NCBI GenBank assembly: GCA_037140615.1 | Contig: JBAXED010000003.1 | Span: 1-64,000 of the forward strand | From: CAINVV01 sp037140615 | GTDB lineage: Bacteria > Bacteroidota > Bacteroidia > Bacteroidales > Prolixibacteraceae | Direction of reading: 5' to 3' | DNA: 64,000 nucleotides | Shown here: piece after piece, positions 42,327-51,660 of the stretch | How positions within the stretch are numbered: position 1 is the stretch's first letter | How the letters are laid out: each line of letters begins with the position of its first letter | Notes under the pieces: generated by a model | What the model saw: the letters and a program-made list of their open reading frames with translations, nothing else | The model's database searches: none | Told to the model about the DNA's origin: nothing | Position numbers and translations under genes: made by a program

Positions 42327-44192
42327 TTACTGTTTTTTTAACTCCTCCAGAATTGGCGTCTTAATCGTACTCAAACTATTCATCCTTTCAGTCAGTTTCT
42401 GTTCAAAAATTACAACTTGATTTTTCCCTTTCTTCAGCCAGCATCCAGGCAGATAAAGAGTTTGCTGTGGACCAACACTCCAGTAGCGTCCCAAGTTGTT
42501 GCCGTTCACAAAGAGTATACCTTTGCCCCAGTTGCGCATATCAACAAAGGTGTCACCTGTCTCTTTCAGCTCAAAACTTCCACTGTACAAAGTGGCTCGT
42601 CCCGGCACGAATTCATCTTTCATTTGGGAAAGATCAGGAGTATGATCCATTGGCAAACGAATCATCTCCCAATTTCCGGTGATCTCGTTGTTATCGATCA
42701 GGACAGGAGAAATAATACCCTTAAGGTTATGGATAATTTCAGCCCCGTAATTGATACGACCCATGTTCTCTACCAGGATCTCAAGGGTGGCATTGAATGG
42801 TATTTCTACCTGGCAGCTGTAATTTTTATAATATCTGTTGAGTTCGCCAACTTTCTCACCATTGACAGATACGATCGCATAATCTCTTAAACCTTTAATA
42901 TTTAACATTCCAGATAAGGGTTGAACAAAATGTCGACGATAAAGGACATAGCCATGTCCCTGGTTCAGATCTTCAAAAGTAAGAGGCTGTTCATTGCTAA
43001 CAGGAGAAATAGTTTTAATTATGGCATCAATCGAAACAGCTTTGTCAAGTTTAATGGCAGGGATTTCAATGACCGGGGTTTGTATTGGGATTTCAGGCAA
43101 TATGGCCTCAGTATTTTTATGAATGGTTTCTCTTATGGCAATGTATTTCTCGGTTGCCCAACCTGCTTCACTGATAGGGGCATCGTAATCATAGCTAGTC
43201 ATATCCGGCTGTATGTCATGGTTTTTATCGTAATTGGCCCCGGTTGTGAAGCCAAAGTTCGTTCCTCCGTGAGCCATGTAATAATTGAATGAAACCCCAT
43301 TCGATAGGTATTTTTCAGTCTGTTCGACAACCGATTTTGTCGATACTTTGGGAAATGGCTCAGCCCAGTGGTCCAGCCATCCAGGATAGAATTCAGCCAC
43401 CATGTAGGGACCTTTGTTACCGTTGTACTGGTCAACAATTTTTTTCAATTTCTCAACATTGTCTTCCCCGTTTGCAGTTGGAAGAACACCTTCCAATGAT
43501 CCTCCTTCAAAAAGCCAACTTCCATCAGAAGTAAAGAGTGGAACCTCTACACCAGCATCGAGCAACAATTGCTTGATGGCAGTGTTGTATTTTTTGTGAT
43601 CGGCAAGTGGAATATCTTTCCGCTGGGCAACATAAGAACCAAATTCGTTTTCAGCCTGTACCATAATGACGGGTCCGCCTTTCGTAATCTGAAGATCTCT
43701 TATTTGATCCACCAGTTGGTTAATATACACTTTGCACGAATCGAGGAATGGCTGATTGTAGCTTCTAATTACCAGGGATTTTTCCTTTTGCAACCACCAC
43801 GGATAACCTCCGAATTCCCATTCCGCACAAGCATAAGGTCCTGGGCGTACAATCACCATCAATCCCTCTTGCTGTGCCAACCGGATAAATTCGTGAATGT
43901 TTCTGCTCTCACTCTTAAAATCCCAGATACCTGGGGCGGTTTCATGGTAATTCCAGAATACATAGGTGGCTACAGTATTCAATCCCATGGCTTTCAACAT
44001 TCTTAGCCGATGTTGCCAATACTCTTTTGGTATCCTGGCAAAATGCATCTCTCCGCTATGGATTTGTATGGGTTGATTGTCGTACACAAATTGACCATTT
44101 TTAATTTCAAAGGTATGCTTTGCCTGGCCCTGGATATTTTGAAAAGGAACAAGAACCAGCAGGAACAATAGGATTTTGAGAGAGATTTTCAT
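42327..44192 (-). CDS. GH35 beta-galactosidase, exported
   Basis: A 621-residue retaining exo-beta-galactosidase. An N-terminal signal peptide (about 1-23) sends it to the periplasm or outer surface. The (beta/alpha)8 domain carries the acid/base Glu183 in MVQAENEFGS and the nucleophile Glu267 in MVAEFYPGW. The GEMHFARIP and GPYACAEWEFGG blocks are typical. C-terminal jelly-roll domains end with NLGRYWSVGPQQTLYLPG. It likely removes terminal beta-galactose from plant or host glycans. It is single in its unit, with a TAAATTTG promoter, and no Sus pair lies nearby. Confidence 0.94.
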   Translation of the reverse strand: MKISLKILLFLLVLVPFQNIQGQAKHTFEIKNGQFVYDNQPIQIHSGEMHFARIPKEYWQHRLRMLKAMGLNTVATYVFWNYHETAPGIWDFKSESRNIHEFIRLAQQEGLMVIVRPGPYACAEWEFGGYPWWLQKEKSLVIRSYNQPFLDSCKVYINQLVDQIRDLQITKGGPVIMVQAENEFGSYVAQRKDIPLADHKKYNTAIKQLLLDAGVEVPLFTSDGSWLFEGGSLEGVLPTANGEDNVEKLKKIVDQYNGNKGPYMVAEFYPGWLDHWAEPFPKVSTKSVVEQTEKYLSNGVSFNYYMAHGGTNFGFTTGANYDKNHDIQPDMTSYDYDAPISEAGWATEKYIAIRETIHKNTEAILPEIPIQTPVIEIPAIKLDKAVSIDAIIKTISPVSNEQPLTFEDLNQGHGYVLYRRHFVQPLSGMLNIKGLRDYAIVSVNGEKVGELNRYYKNYSCQVEIPFNATLEILVENMGRINYGAEIIHNLKGIISPVLIDNNEITGNWEMIRLPMDHTPDLSQMKDEFVPGRATLYSGSFELKETGDTFVDMRNWGKGILFVNGNNLGRYWSVGPQQTLYLPGCWLKKGKNQVVIFEQKLTERMNSLSTIKTPILEELKKQ

Positions 44193-44218
44193 GTTTTATC
44201 AGTAAGTTGGATGTTTAA

Positions 44219-44226
44219 CAAATTTA
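44219..44226 (-). promoter_or_regulatory. Bacteroidota -7 element for the GH35 gene
   Basis: The minus strand reads TAAATTTG, an exact TAnnTTTG match, 26 bases before the start codon. Confidence 0.55.
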
Positions 44227-44383
44227 GAAGTTAATTGATTGTTCCAAGAAGATTTATGCCATATTTTTGGGTAATCTGTCAAGAATCAGATGGTCTGATC
44301 CTGGCAGGAAGTAAAAAGTCATTTTCCTGGAATCCAGGGAATAGATATTTTAGCCAGATCGTCATCAATTTCATGGATATTTG

Positions 44384-44391
44384 TATTTTTG
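44384..44391 (+). promoter_or_regulatory. Bacteroidota -7 element deciding the CPBP start
   Basis: TATTTTTG matches TAnnTTTG exactly and covers the upstream in-frame ATG at 44389, so that ATG cannot be the start; the ATG at 44455 fits. Confidence 0.5.
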
Positions 44392-44454
44392 ATTCTTCAA
44401 CTACCGAAGTGCAGATTTGATCTTCTGCCATGCAAATTCTTAACTACTACGACT

Positions 44455-45651
44455 ATGGAATCAAAAAAAGCGGGATTCGTAAGCTCCCTTTCAAGTTCAT
44501 TGATGAAAGGGGGATTGGCAACCCTGGGACTGACAATCCTTTTCCTATTTTATACCATTGGTAAATGTCCTGTGTCTCAATTGCTGCTTGCTTTGCCATT
44601 TTTTGTAATTTTTTACTTCGTGCAATTTACTTTGGGCAGTGAGTCTGCCATCCTGGCCATCAGACAGTATATTCAAAAGGGAATCTGGCATGTGCTGATC
44701 TTCCCTACTGCCATGCTTATCTTGTACTTCATTTACCTTTTGCTAAATGACCAGAATATTTTACTGGGAAACCCCGGCTTATTGGTTTATATTATTTATT
44801 TCCCGGTATTGGTCTTCGCATTTAAAAACGAGCCCGGAAGAAAAATCGGGTGGCTTGATTTTACTGTTTTCATCCTTACCTTATTACCTACTGCATTGAT
44901 CAGCCTAAAACAAAATAGCGACTTACCGATCAATGGCCCTGGATTTGATTCCATTTCTCATTTGATGATCATCCTTTCAGGTGTATATTCATTTGCCATC
45001 GTCAGAGGTGTAAAAGAGGTCGGCTTTGTTTTTGAAATCAACTCGAAGTCCCTTCAAACAGCATTGCTTGTCTGGTTGGCATTTTATGCTTTTGTTTTTG
45101 TTTTCGGCAGATCTGTCGATTTTATTGACATCATTGGATACAGCGATCCTTTTGATATAGTGCTTAAATCAATACTTTTTACAGTGGTAGGAACCTTTCT
45201 ACATACAGCTCTTTTCGAAGAACTGTTTTTTCGTGGAATCCTTCAAAATTTGCTGACCAAAAGAATAGGACAGGGGAAGTCGTGGCTGATCTTCTGGCAG
45301 ATTGGTTTTCTTCTCCTCTTCATTGGCGCTCTTGTTGTTGGATATACTCTTGATGGCAAAATGAAATGGTTTCCGGCACTGGTCACGGTCGTATTATTTG
45401 TATCTGCCTATCTTATCGAGAAGTCCGGGAAATATGGCCATGGAGTTTATACAGCTCTTGCTATCACCGGTGTTACCTTTGGATTGGTGCACTACCATGC
45501 CAAATCGATCATCTACATTGGTCTGGCTTGTATTGCCGGCTGGGCCTATGGCTATACATACCTTAAGACAAAAAATGTATTCTATAGCGCACTAGTTCAT
45601 ACACTTGTGAACACAGGGGTGCTTATTTTCGGACTTAAGATGATGCGATAA
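44455..45651 (+). CDS. CPBP-family intramembrane protease
   Basis: A 398-residue membrane protein of the CAAX protease / bacteriocin-processing (CPBP, Abi) family. About nine hydrophobic segments are present. The metalloprotease motifs are in the C-terminal part: EELFFRG (Glu-Glu and Arg), then FGLVHYH and the final ALVHTLVN. It probably cleaves membrane peptides; substrate unknown. The start is set at 44455 (MESKKAGF) because the promoter covers the upstream ATG. Confidence 0.85.
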   Translation: MESKKAGFVSSLSSSLMKGGLATLGLTILFLFYTIGKCPVSQLLLALPFFVIFYFVQFTLGSESAILAIRQYIQKGIWHVLIFPTAMLILYFIYLLLNDQNILLGNPGLLVYIIYFPVLVFAFKNEPGRKIGWLDFTVFILTLLPTALISLKQNSDLPINGPGFDSISHLMIILSGVYSFAIVRGVKEVGFVFEINSKSLQTALLVWLAFYAFVFVFGRSVDFIDIIGYSDPFDIVLKSILFTVVGTFLHTALFEELFFRGILQNLLTKRIGQGKSWLIFWQIGFLLLFIGALVVGYTLDGKMKWFPALVTVVLFVSAYLIEKSGKYGHGVYTALAITGVTFGLVHYHAKSIIYIGLACIAGWAYGYTYLKTKNVFYSALVHTLVNTGVLIFGLKMMR

Positions 45652-45667
45652 CAAACCCCTCCCAACC

Positions 45668-45700
45668 ACGGATTACACAGATTACACGAATTAGTGCACT
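45668..45700. repeat. GATTACACA-type repeat
   Basis: CGGATTACACAGATTACACG with a further GAATTAGTGC. The same family appears inverted at 57071-57137 (AATCTGTGTAATTTGTGC and TGTGTAATCTGTGG). Confidence 0.6.
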
Positions 45701-45717
45701 TCAAAATCACTCAATCC

Positions 45718-45768
45718 ATTTAACTCTTCAAACAATTCAGACATTTCAAACTCTTTAAACCATACCTT
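45718..45768. repeat. Intergenic CTTCAAAC-type repeat cluster 4
   Basis: AACTCTTCAAACAATTCAGA, ACATTTCAAACTCTTTAAACC and CCTTCAA occupy the 50 bases before the GH31 start codon. Only one orientation (the CCCTTCAAAC sense) is present. Confidence 0.6.
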
Positions 45769-45771
45769 CAA

Positions 45772-47562
45772 ATGTCTCCTGTCAAGAAAAAATCACCCTG
45801 GAAAAAGGTACTTCTGATCGTTGCAATTATATTGCTGTTGCTTTATTATTTCTGGTTTGCTTATCCCTTCCGGGGAATGTTCTTCAATCAGCAGCGCCAT
45901 GGTAATCCGCCTTTAACGCCTGCCTGGGCCCTTGAATGCTGGCTGTGGGAGGATGATGCCAATACTGCGGAAAGGGTGGATACTTTGTTAAATGGATATG
46001 CAAAATATGATATTCCGGTGAGAACCATTTTGATTGATAGTCCTTGGAGCCTTCGATACAATGACTTTGAGATCGATACGCTGTTATACCCTCACCCAAA
46101 ACAATGGTTCGGGCAACTTCAGGACAGGGGTTATCGGGTTGTATGCTGGATCACCAACATGGTGAACAGTTCAAGCAAAGACACCAGAATAAAGGATTCT
46201 GAATCTTTTTTTAAGGAGGCTTCTGAGAAGGGTTTTTTGGCCGGTCATGGCGAGATAAATAGTTGGTGGAAAGGGAAGGGCGGATTTATCGATTACTCCA
46301 ATCCGGATGCCATGAAATGGTGGAGAGCCCGTCAGCAGAATCTTTTCGATCTTGGCGTTGATGGTTGGAAACTTGATGGTACCGCCACCTTGTTTTATAC
46401 GTTGCTTGGTCCGGTACCTTTTCCTTATAAATCAACCAAATCCGGGTTGATGACCACCCGAACCTACATGGACCATTACTACCGTGATGAATACAGGCAT
46501 GGCCTTACTCAAAATCCGGAGTTTGTGACATTGGCCCGATCCATCGACCGATGGTATCATCCCGAAGGTTTCGCTCCGCTGGATGCCGCTCCGGTGACAT
46601 GGGTGGGAGACCAAAAACATACCTGGGAATCTACCGGGAAAATGACCAGCGAAGACAAGCAAAGCAAGGACCTGGCCCTGGACGGAATCGATGGCATTGA
46701 GATGGCCATTCAAAATATTCTTGAGGCTGCCAAATTGAGGTACAACGTGATTGGCTCTGACATAGCCGGTTTTTCCGGAAATGTCATTCCACCGCGCCTT
46801 TACATGCGATGGACCCAATTGTCAACATTTTGCGGACTCTTTCTCAATGGCGGACATGGAGAGCGAGCCCTTTGGCATAGAACCCAACAGGAGTTGCAGG
46901 TGATCCGCAAATTTTCGTGGCTTCATACCGAGCTTGTGCCCTATATGTACAGTTATGTTGTAACCGGAAATCAGGGTGGGAGAGTCCTTCAAAAACCCAT
47001 TGATGGCAAATACCATTACCTTTTTGGAGAAGATTTCGTAGTAGCTCCCATTTATCGTGATGATCTGAAAAACAAAGTGACCCTTCCCGCCGGTAAATGG
47101 AGGTATTTTTTCGACGATAAAGCACTGATTGAATCATCCGGTTCTTTGACTTTCGAGAGAGAATTTCCGCTTGATGAGTTTCCTGTCTACATCAGGGAAG
47201 GAGCAATCGTTCCAATGAACATAGAGAGAAGTTATACCGGACTTGGGTCTGAGGCAAACAAGGGGACTCTGACCTGGCTGGTTTATCCTGGTGTTGACAA
47301 CCAATTCACGATGCATCATCCTGATATGAGTGGAAGCTCAACTGTCTCTATGAATAATTTTCCTGACAGGATTGAACTGAAATTAAGCGAGATGAAAAAA
47401 CCATCTACCTTTAACATACATTTGGATCAGAAGCCTGCCAAACTTTCGTTCAATGGAGTAGAATTGGTCGATTCAATAGATTTCAATTACGACAAACAAA
47501 AGTTGAGATTAACAGCTAAAATTTCAAATGTCAACGATGGAATTCTGGTTGTATTTAAATAG
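45772..47562 (+). CDS. Membrane-anchored GH31 family glycoside hydrolase
   Basis: A 596-residue alpha-glycosidase of family 31. The N-terminus has one hydrophobic helix (about 12-30) after a Lys-rich start, so the enzyme is anchored with its body in the periplasm. The barrel begins almost at once (PLTPAWALECWLWEDD). The nucleophile is Asp202 in GWKLDG, and the acid/base is Asp280 in WVGDQKHTW. The usual N-terminal beta-sandwich domain of GH31 enzymes is missing; the C-terminal sandwich is present. Substrate (alpha-glucoside, xyloside or other) cannot be read from the sequence. It ends 10 bp from the convergent S41-like gene. Confidence 0.88.
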   Translation: MSPVKKKSPWKKVLLIVAIILLLLYYFWFAYPFRGMFFNQQRHGNPPLTPAWALECWLWEDDANTAERVDTLLNGYAKYDIPVRTILIDSPWSLRYNDFEIDTLLYPHPKQWFGQLQDRGYRVVCWITNMVNSSSKDTRIKDSESFFKEASEKGFLAGHGEINSWWKGKGGFIDYSNPDAMKWWRARQQNLFDLGVDGWKLDGTATLFYTLLGPVPFPYKSTKSGLMTTRTYMDHYYRDEYRHGLTQNPEFVTLARSIDRWYHPEGFAPLDAAPVTWVGDQKHTWESTGKMTSEDKQSKDLALDGIDGIEMAIQNILEAAKLRYNVIGSDIAGFSGNVIPPRLYMRWTQLSTFCGLFLNGGHGERALWHRTQQELQVIRKFSWLHTELVPYMYSYVVTGNQGGRVLQKPIDGKYHYLFGEDFVVAPIYRDDLKNKVTLPAGKWRYFFDDKALIESSGSLTFEREFPLDEFPVYIREGAIVPMNIERSYTGLGSEANKGTLTWLVYPGVDNQFTMHHPDMSGSSTVSMNNFPDRIELKLSEMKKPSTFNIHLDQKPAKLSFNGVELVDSIDFNYDKQKLRLTAKISNVNDGILVVFK

Positions 47563-47572
47563 CCATTCCTCT

Positions 47573-48898
47573 TTATTCTTTTAGTCTTTTAAGTAAGACC
47601 GTCAGGGCATCTTCATCAGTAACGACATCCGGTTCTACGCCTGTTCCATGATAAGTCTTTCCATCTTTGTCATAAAAAAGGGCAATTGGAATGGTTATGC
47701 GGTACTGATCACCTATTTCGAAAATGTAGTTTAATACCGGGGAACCAGCACTTTTTTGTCCAACAATTGTTGCCATTTTTTCATTCTTCAGGTAAATGGC
47801 CAAAGCTTCTGCAACATTCGAGCTCCATTTGCTGGTGAGCATATAAATTTTTCCAAAATATAACGGTAAAGAGGGTATTGTCTTGAGATAGAAACCCTTC
47901 TCCATGTACTCTTTTTTCCCATTACTGACGGCCTCAAGTGGATTTGCCAGTATTTTCTCATAGGAAGATGGCATTGGAATAGAGCTTTCATTGTCCGACC
48001 ATTTGCGGGTCAGAAATACGCCCCAGTTTACCGATTTTGCATTCAGATGGTTAGCTAACAATAAAGCTGATTTCATGGATAGATTTCTAGTCCCTCTGGC
48101 ATCCAGGATCAAATTTTTTGGTTCTGATTTCTGCATTTCTTTGAAAAACAGTTCGATTTCATCTTTTTCGCCCGATAAATTATTTAGAAACAAAATAGCA
48201 TTCTTCGTGTCAATAACTTTGAATGGAGGGGCATTCTTTTTCTGTGAATCTTTAGCCTTGTTGTTGATTTTTCTGAGCTCGTGTGGAACATTGTTGAGCT
48301 TTTTCCCCGTCCACATCATGGTCATGGCTAATTCATAATCATCGGAAATCTTCGCTCCCCGAATAAGTACATCGCTTTTATAACTTAGCCAATCTGAGGA
48401 TTTTCTTAGATTTTTGTCCCAATAGTAATCTTCAACCAATGAAAATGTATTTTTTATCAAGGAAGAATAGTCTTTCAATGGTTTGTCTGTCGGAACATTG
48501 TCGCCAACTAAAATTGTGGTTCTATTCCTCTTGTCGGTTAGCAAACCGTAAAATTTATTCTTCCATGTTTTGGCTTTGAGGATAAAAGTATTATCAGGAT
48601 AAAAGATGGAACCATCATAATGAATAGTATCCGAATGGTAGGAAATTAAACCGTTGCCATGCATTAGCTCAGGATATTTAACCTTGCCAGCCGTTTTCGC
48701 CATCATATACATAAAAGTTCCGGCCATTTCCTTCAGAGCATCCTTCCTTGAGTAGGCTTCGAAGGTTTGATTTTTTTCATTAACCTGAATTGTTAGCAAC
48801 AATTCTTCCCCTCTTTCATTTTCAATTCGCCAAAAAGTTTGAGAAAAACAGTTGATTGTCAATAATATAAATAATAAAAGCAAAGAAGTCCTCAACAT
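47573..48898 (-). CDS. S41-peptidase-like exported protein, catalytic serine apparently replaced
   Basis: A 441-residue exported protein (signal peptide about 1-20). The C-terminal half resembles the S41 C-terminal processing peptidase fold: LILDARGTRN (263-272), the MLTSKWSSNVAEALA stretch (353-367), VGQKSAGSP and a terminal YHGTGVEPDVV. Family members have serine in the T-F-S-A-A-E pattern; here the aligned position is Asn361 (S-S-N-V-A-E), with serines just before it. No PDZ domain is visible. It may be an inactive relative or use a shifted serine. Function unknown. Confidence 0.75.
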   Translation of the reverse strand: MLRTSLLLLFILLTINCFSQTFWRIENERGEELLLTIQVNEKNQTFEAYSRKDALKEMAGTFMYMMAKTAGKVKYPELMHGNGLISYHSDTIHYDGSIFYPDNTFILKAKTWKNKFYGLLTDKRNRTTILVGDNVPTDKPLKDYSSLIKNTFSLVEDYYWDKNLRKSSDWLSYKSDVLIRGAKISDDYELAMTMMWTGKKLNNVPHELRKINNKAKDSQKKNAPPFKVIDTKNAILFLNNLSGEKDEIELFFKEMQKSEPKNLILDARGTRNLSMKSALLLANHLNAKSVNWGVFLTRKWSDNESSIPMPSSYEKILANPLEAVSNGKKEYMEKGFYLKTIPSLPLYFGKIYMLTSKWSSNVAEALAIYLKNEKMATIVGQKSAGSPVLNYIFEIGDQYRITIPIALFYDKDGKTYHGTGVEPDVVTDEDALTVLLKRLKE

Positions 48899-48977
48899 AT
48901 GAGCAGTCTATAAGGGTTGCACCTAAAAATAGATTATTTATTCAATACACGAAAAGTTAAAGCCGATTATAAAAAGA

Positions 48978-49005
48978 AATGGGGCAGTATCAAAACTGCC
49001 CCATT
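48978..49005 (-). terminator. Terminator of maeB
   Basis: A perfect 11-bp stem (AATGGGGCAGT and its complement) with a 6-base loop. On the minus strand it follows the maeB stop by about 22 bases and is followed by a T-rich run. Confidence 0.85.
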
Positions 49006-49027
49006 CTAAATTTATGCTGATATTATT

Positions 49028-51292
49028 TTATTCTATTGACTGTGCATCTACAACGGCGATGGCAATCATATTTACCACGTCACGGACAGAACAGTGCATC
49101 TGCATGACCTGCATAGATTTGCGGTTGCCAACCAGAATAGGTCCTAAAGTTTCGCAGCCGGCAATGTGCTGAAGGCTGTGCACAGAGATATTGGCAGAGC
49201 TTAGATTAGGGAATATCAATACGTTTGCATCTTTTTCCGCTAATCTATTAAATGGATACATCTCCTTACGAATTGTCTTGTTGACAGCTACACTTAATTG
49301 CATTTCACCATCAACAATCATATCAGGATACCTTTCATGGAGGATCTTTACTGCTTCCCGAACTTTAGTAGGGGAAGGTTCGTGGTTAGATCCAAAATTT
49401 GAATAAGACAACATGGCTACATTTGGCTCAATATTGAACTGCCTTACTACCTGAGATGCTTGTACTGCTGTATCGACCAAATCGTTTACATCAGGAGCAG
49501 CATCGATGGTTGTGTCTGCAAGAAAATAAGTGCCATTTGGGCTGATTATCAGGTGCATACCAAAAACTTTGGCAACATTGGGTTTTTTCCCAATTATTTC
49601 CAGAGCAGGTTTAATCGCTTCAGCATACCGTGTAGAGTACCCTGAAACTACTGCATCCACATCACCGCATTCAAGCATCATGGCTGCAAAATAGTGTTTG
49701 TCAAACATTTTGTCGACCGCTTCTTCAAGAGTCACTCCTTTGCGTTTGCGTTTTTCGAATAGAACCTCAGCATATCTGCGACGTAATTTATCGTTCGGAC
49801 GGTTACGGCAGTCAATGATCTGAACATCTCCGAAATCAAGTTCATTGTCCTCGATCAGTTTTCTGATTTTCTCTTCGTTTCCTATTAAAACCGGAGTCGC
49901 CATTTGTTCCTGGTAAGCGATGTTGGCAGCTTTAAGAACTGCATAATCACTGGCATCAGGGAAGGCTACTTTTTTAGGATCTTGTTTTGCTTTGTCGATC
50001 ATCATGGAAATCAGTTTGTTTTCTGATCCCAATCTGTGGCCTAGCTCAGCTGTATAAGCATCCCAGTCGGTAATGTCTATGCGTGCAACTCCTGAATCCA
50101 TAGCAGCCTTTGCAACTGCTGGTGCAACCCGCGTGATCAAACGTGGATCCATTGGTTTTGGAATGAAGTATTGACGTCCATAAACTATATTTCTGGCGTT
50201 GTAGGCGGTCAAAACTGATTCTGGTACCTTCTCCTTGGCTAAACCGGAAAGAGCCTTAACGCAGGCGATTTTCATCTCCTCGTTAATTGTTCTCGCTCTA
50301 ACATCCAATGCTCCTCTGAATATGAATGGAAAACCAAGTACATTGTTAATCTGATTGGGATAATCTGAACGACCGGTCGCAAAGATCAGGTCATCTCTGG
50401 ACTCCATGGCATCAGCATACGGAATTTCAGGATCAGGATTTGCCAAGGCAAAAACAATGGGATTGGGTGCCATGGACCGAACCATCTCTTTGGTTAGCAC
50501 ATTGGCAATGGATAAGCCAATAAAAACATCGGCACCAACCAGTGTATCAGCCAGTGTCCGGCAAGGCGTATTACGGACAAACTCCATCTTGGAGCTGTTA
50601 AGATCCGGTCTTTCATTGTGAAGAACCCCTTTACTGTCGCACATCAAAACATTTTCACGCTTAGCTCCAAGAGAAATATAGAGCCTGGTGCATGATACCG
50701 CTGCGGCTCCGGCGCCATTGACGACGATGCGAACATCTTCAAGTTTCTTTCCTGCCATTTCAACTGCATTGAGTAAGCCTGCCGATGAAATAATTGCAGT
50801 ACCGTGCTGGTCGTCGTGCATGACCGGAATGTCGAGCTCTTTCTTTAATCTTTCCTCAATTTCAAAACACTCAGGTGCCTTGATGTCTTCGAGGTTTATT
50901 CCACCGAAAGTAGGAGCTAAGGCCTTGACAGTCTGTATGAAAAGCTCAGGATCCAAGGCATCCAATTCGATATCGAATACATCGATATCGGCATAAATTT
51001 TGAAAAGTAATCCTTTTCCTTCCATAACCGGCTTGCCGGCTGCCGGACCAATGTTCCCTAATCCGAGAACGGCTGTGCCATTTGATATTACTGCAACCAG
51101 ATTTCCTTTGGCAGTATATTTGTAAACATCATCCGGATTCTCTTTGATTGCAAGACAAGGACTTGCAACTCCCGGCGTATACGCAAGGCCTAAATCGCGT
51201 TGCGTAGCATGAGGTTTTGTTGGAGTAACTGAAATTTTGCCTGGTCTTCCATTGCTATGGTAATCCAGGGCATCTTGATTCAATTTGGCCAT
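49028..51292 (-). CDS. maeB: NADP-dependent malic enzyme fused to phosphotransacetylase-like domain
   Basis: Oxidatively decarboxylates malate to pyruvate with NADP, supplying NADPH. The 754-residue MaeB architecture is clear: an N-terminal malic enzyme part (YTPGVASPCLAI with the catalytic Tyr/Lys region, VMHDDQHGTAI with metal ligands, VVNGAGAAAVSC Rossmann loop) and, from about residue 430, a phosphate acetyl/butyryltransferase-like domain that is regulatory, binding acetyl-CoA, in characterised MaeB proteins. Length is normal. It has its own promoter and terminator. Confidence 0.95.
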   Translation of the reverse strand: MAKLNQDALDYHSNGRPGKISVTPTKPHATQRDLGLAYTPGVASPCLAIKENPDDVYKYTAKGNLVAVISNGTAVLGLGNIGPAAGKPVMEGKGLLFKIYADIDVFDIELDALDPELFIQTVKALAPTFGGINLEDIKAPECFEIEERLKKELDIPVMHDDQHGTAIISSAGLLNAVEMAGKKLEDVRIVVNGAGAAAVSCTRLYISLGAKRENVLMCDSKGVLHNERPDLNSSKMEFVRNTPCRTLADTLVGADVFIGLSIANVLTKEMVRSMAPNPIVFALANPDPEIPYADAMESRDDLIFATGRSDYPNQINNVLGFPFIFRGALDVRARTINEEMKIACVKALSGLAKEKVPESVLTAYNARNIVYGRQYFIPKPMDPRLITRVAPAVAKAAMDSGVARIDITDWDAYTAELGHRLGSENKLISMMIDKAKQDPKKVAFPDASDYAVLKAANIAYQEQMATPVLIGNEEKIRKLIEDNELDFGDVQIIDCRNRPNDKLRRRYAEVLFEKRKRKGVTLEEAVDKMFDKHYFAAMMLECGDVDAVVSGYSTRYAEAIKPALEIIGKKPNVAKVFGMHLIISPNGTYFLADTTIDAAPDVNDLVDTAVQASQVVRQFNIEPNVAMLSYSNFGSNHEPSPTKVREAVKILHERYPDMIVDGEMQLSVAVNKTIRKEMYPFNRLAEKDANVLIFPNLSSANISVHSLQHIAGCETLGPILVGNRKSMQVMQMHCSVRDVVNMIAIAVVDAQSIE

Positions 51293-51337
51293 GATAAATG
51301 AGATTTTATGAGGGTTTTGCTATTTTTTTGGTGGTAA

Positions 51338-51345
51338 CAAATCTA
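51338..51345 (-). promoter_or_regulatory. Bacteroidota -7 element for maeB
   Basis: The minus strand reads TAGATTTG, an exact TAnnTTTG match, 45 bases before the maeB start. Confidence 0.5.
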
Positions 51346-51430
51346 TCAATTATTTTAATATATCGTTTAAAAATCCGAATAATCCACCTAAGAATTAAGA
51401 TAAAAGAAACATTGGAAAGTGTAATTAAGT

Positions 51431-51649
51431 TCAAAAATTAATCTTTTGCTGTGAATCATTTTTATTATTTATAAAGAACTGATATACAATACTTTCAATT
51501 TCTCTTCTGCACTTTCCGCAACTTGTTGAAGCGAGGGTAAATTTTTTTATATCTTCAAAATCTCTGGCACCAAGCTTCAAGAGCTTTAAAATCTCTTTTT
51601 CGGCTACTCCGTTGCAAAGGCAGATCAATTTTATTTTCCTGTTAGCCAC
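51431..51649 (-). CDS. BFD-like [2Fe-2S]-binding protein
   Basis: A 72-residue protein with four cysteines at 10, 12, 44 and 47 (CLC then CGKC), the CxC...CxxC pattern of bacterioferritin-associated ferredoxin (Fer2_BFD) domains. The helical middle (EKEILKLLKLG) fits. The first 50 residues make up the domain; the Asn/Gln/Lys tail is extra. BFD-like proteins pass electrons or mobilise iron from bacterioferritin, and similar domains occur in nitrite reductases and NifU. No bacterioferritin gene lies nearby. It is 11 bp downstream of the methyltransferase gene and could be co-transcribed with it. Confidence 0.75.
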   Translation of the reverse strand: MANRKIKLICLCNGVAEKEILKLLKLGARDFEDIKKFTLASTSCGKCRREIESIVYQFFINNKNDSQQKINF

Positions 51650-51660
51650 TTCGATAATTT

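Noticed and set aside
42417..42890. A 157-codon open frame antisense to the GH35 gene
   Set aside because: It runs opposite a clear GH35 enzyme with both catalytic Glu residues; its sequence has no recognisable fold and reflects codon structure of the real gene.
44389..44454. Upstream ATG for the CPBP protease
   Set aside because: It overlaps a TATTTTTG promoter element, so it would not be transcribed in a usable leader.
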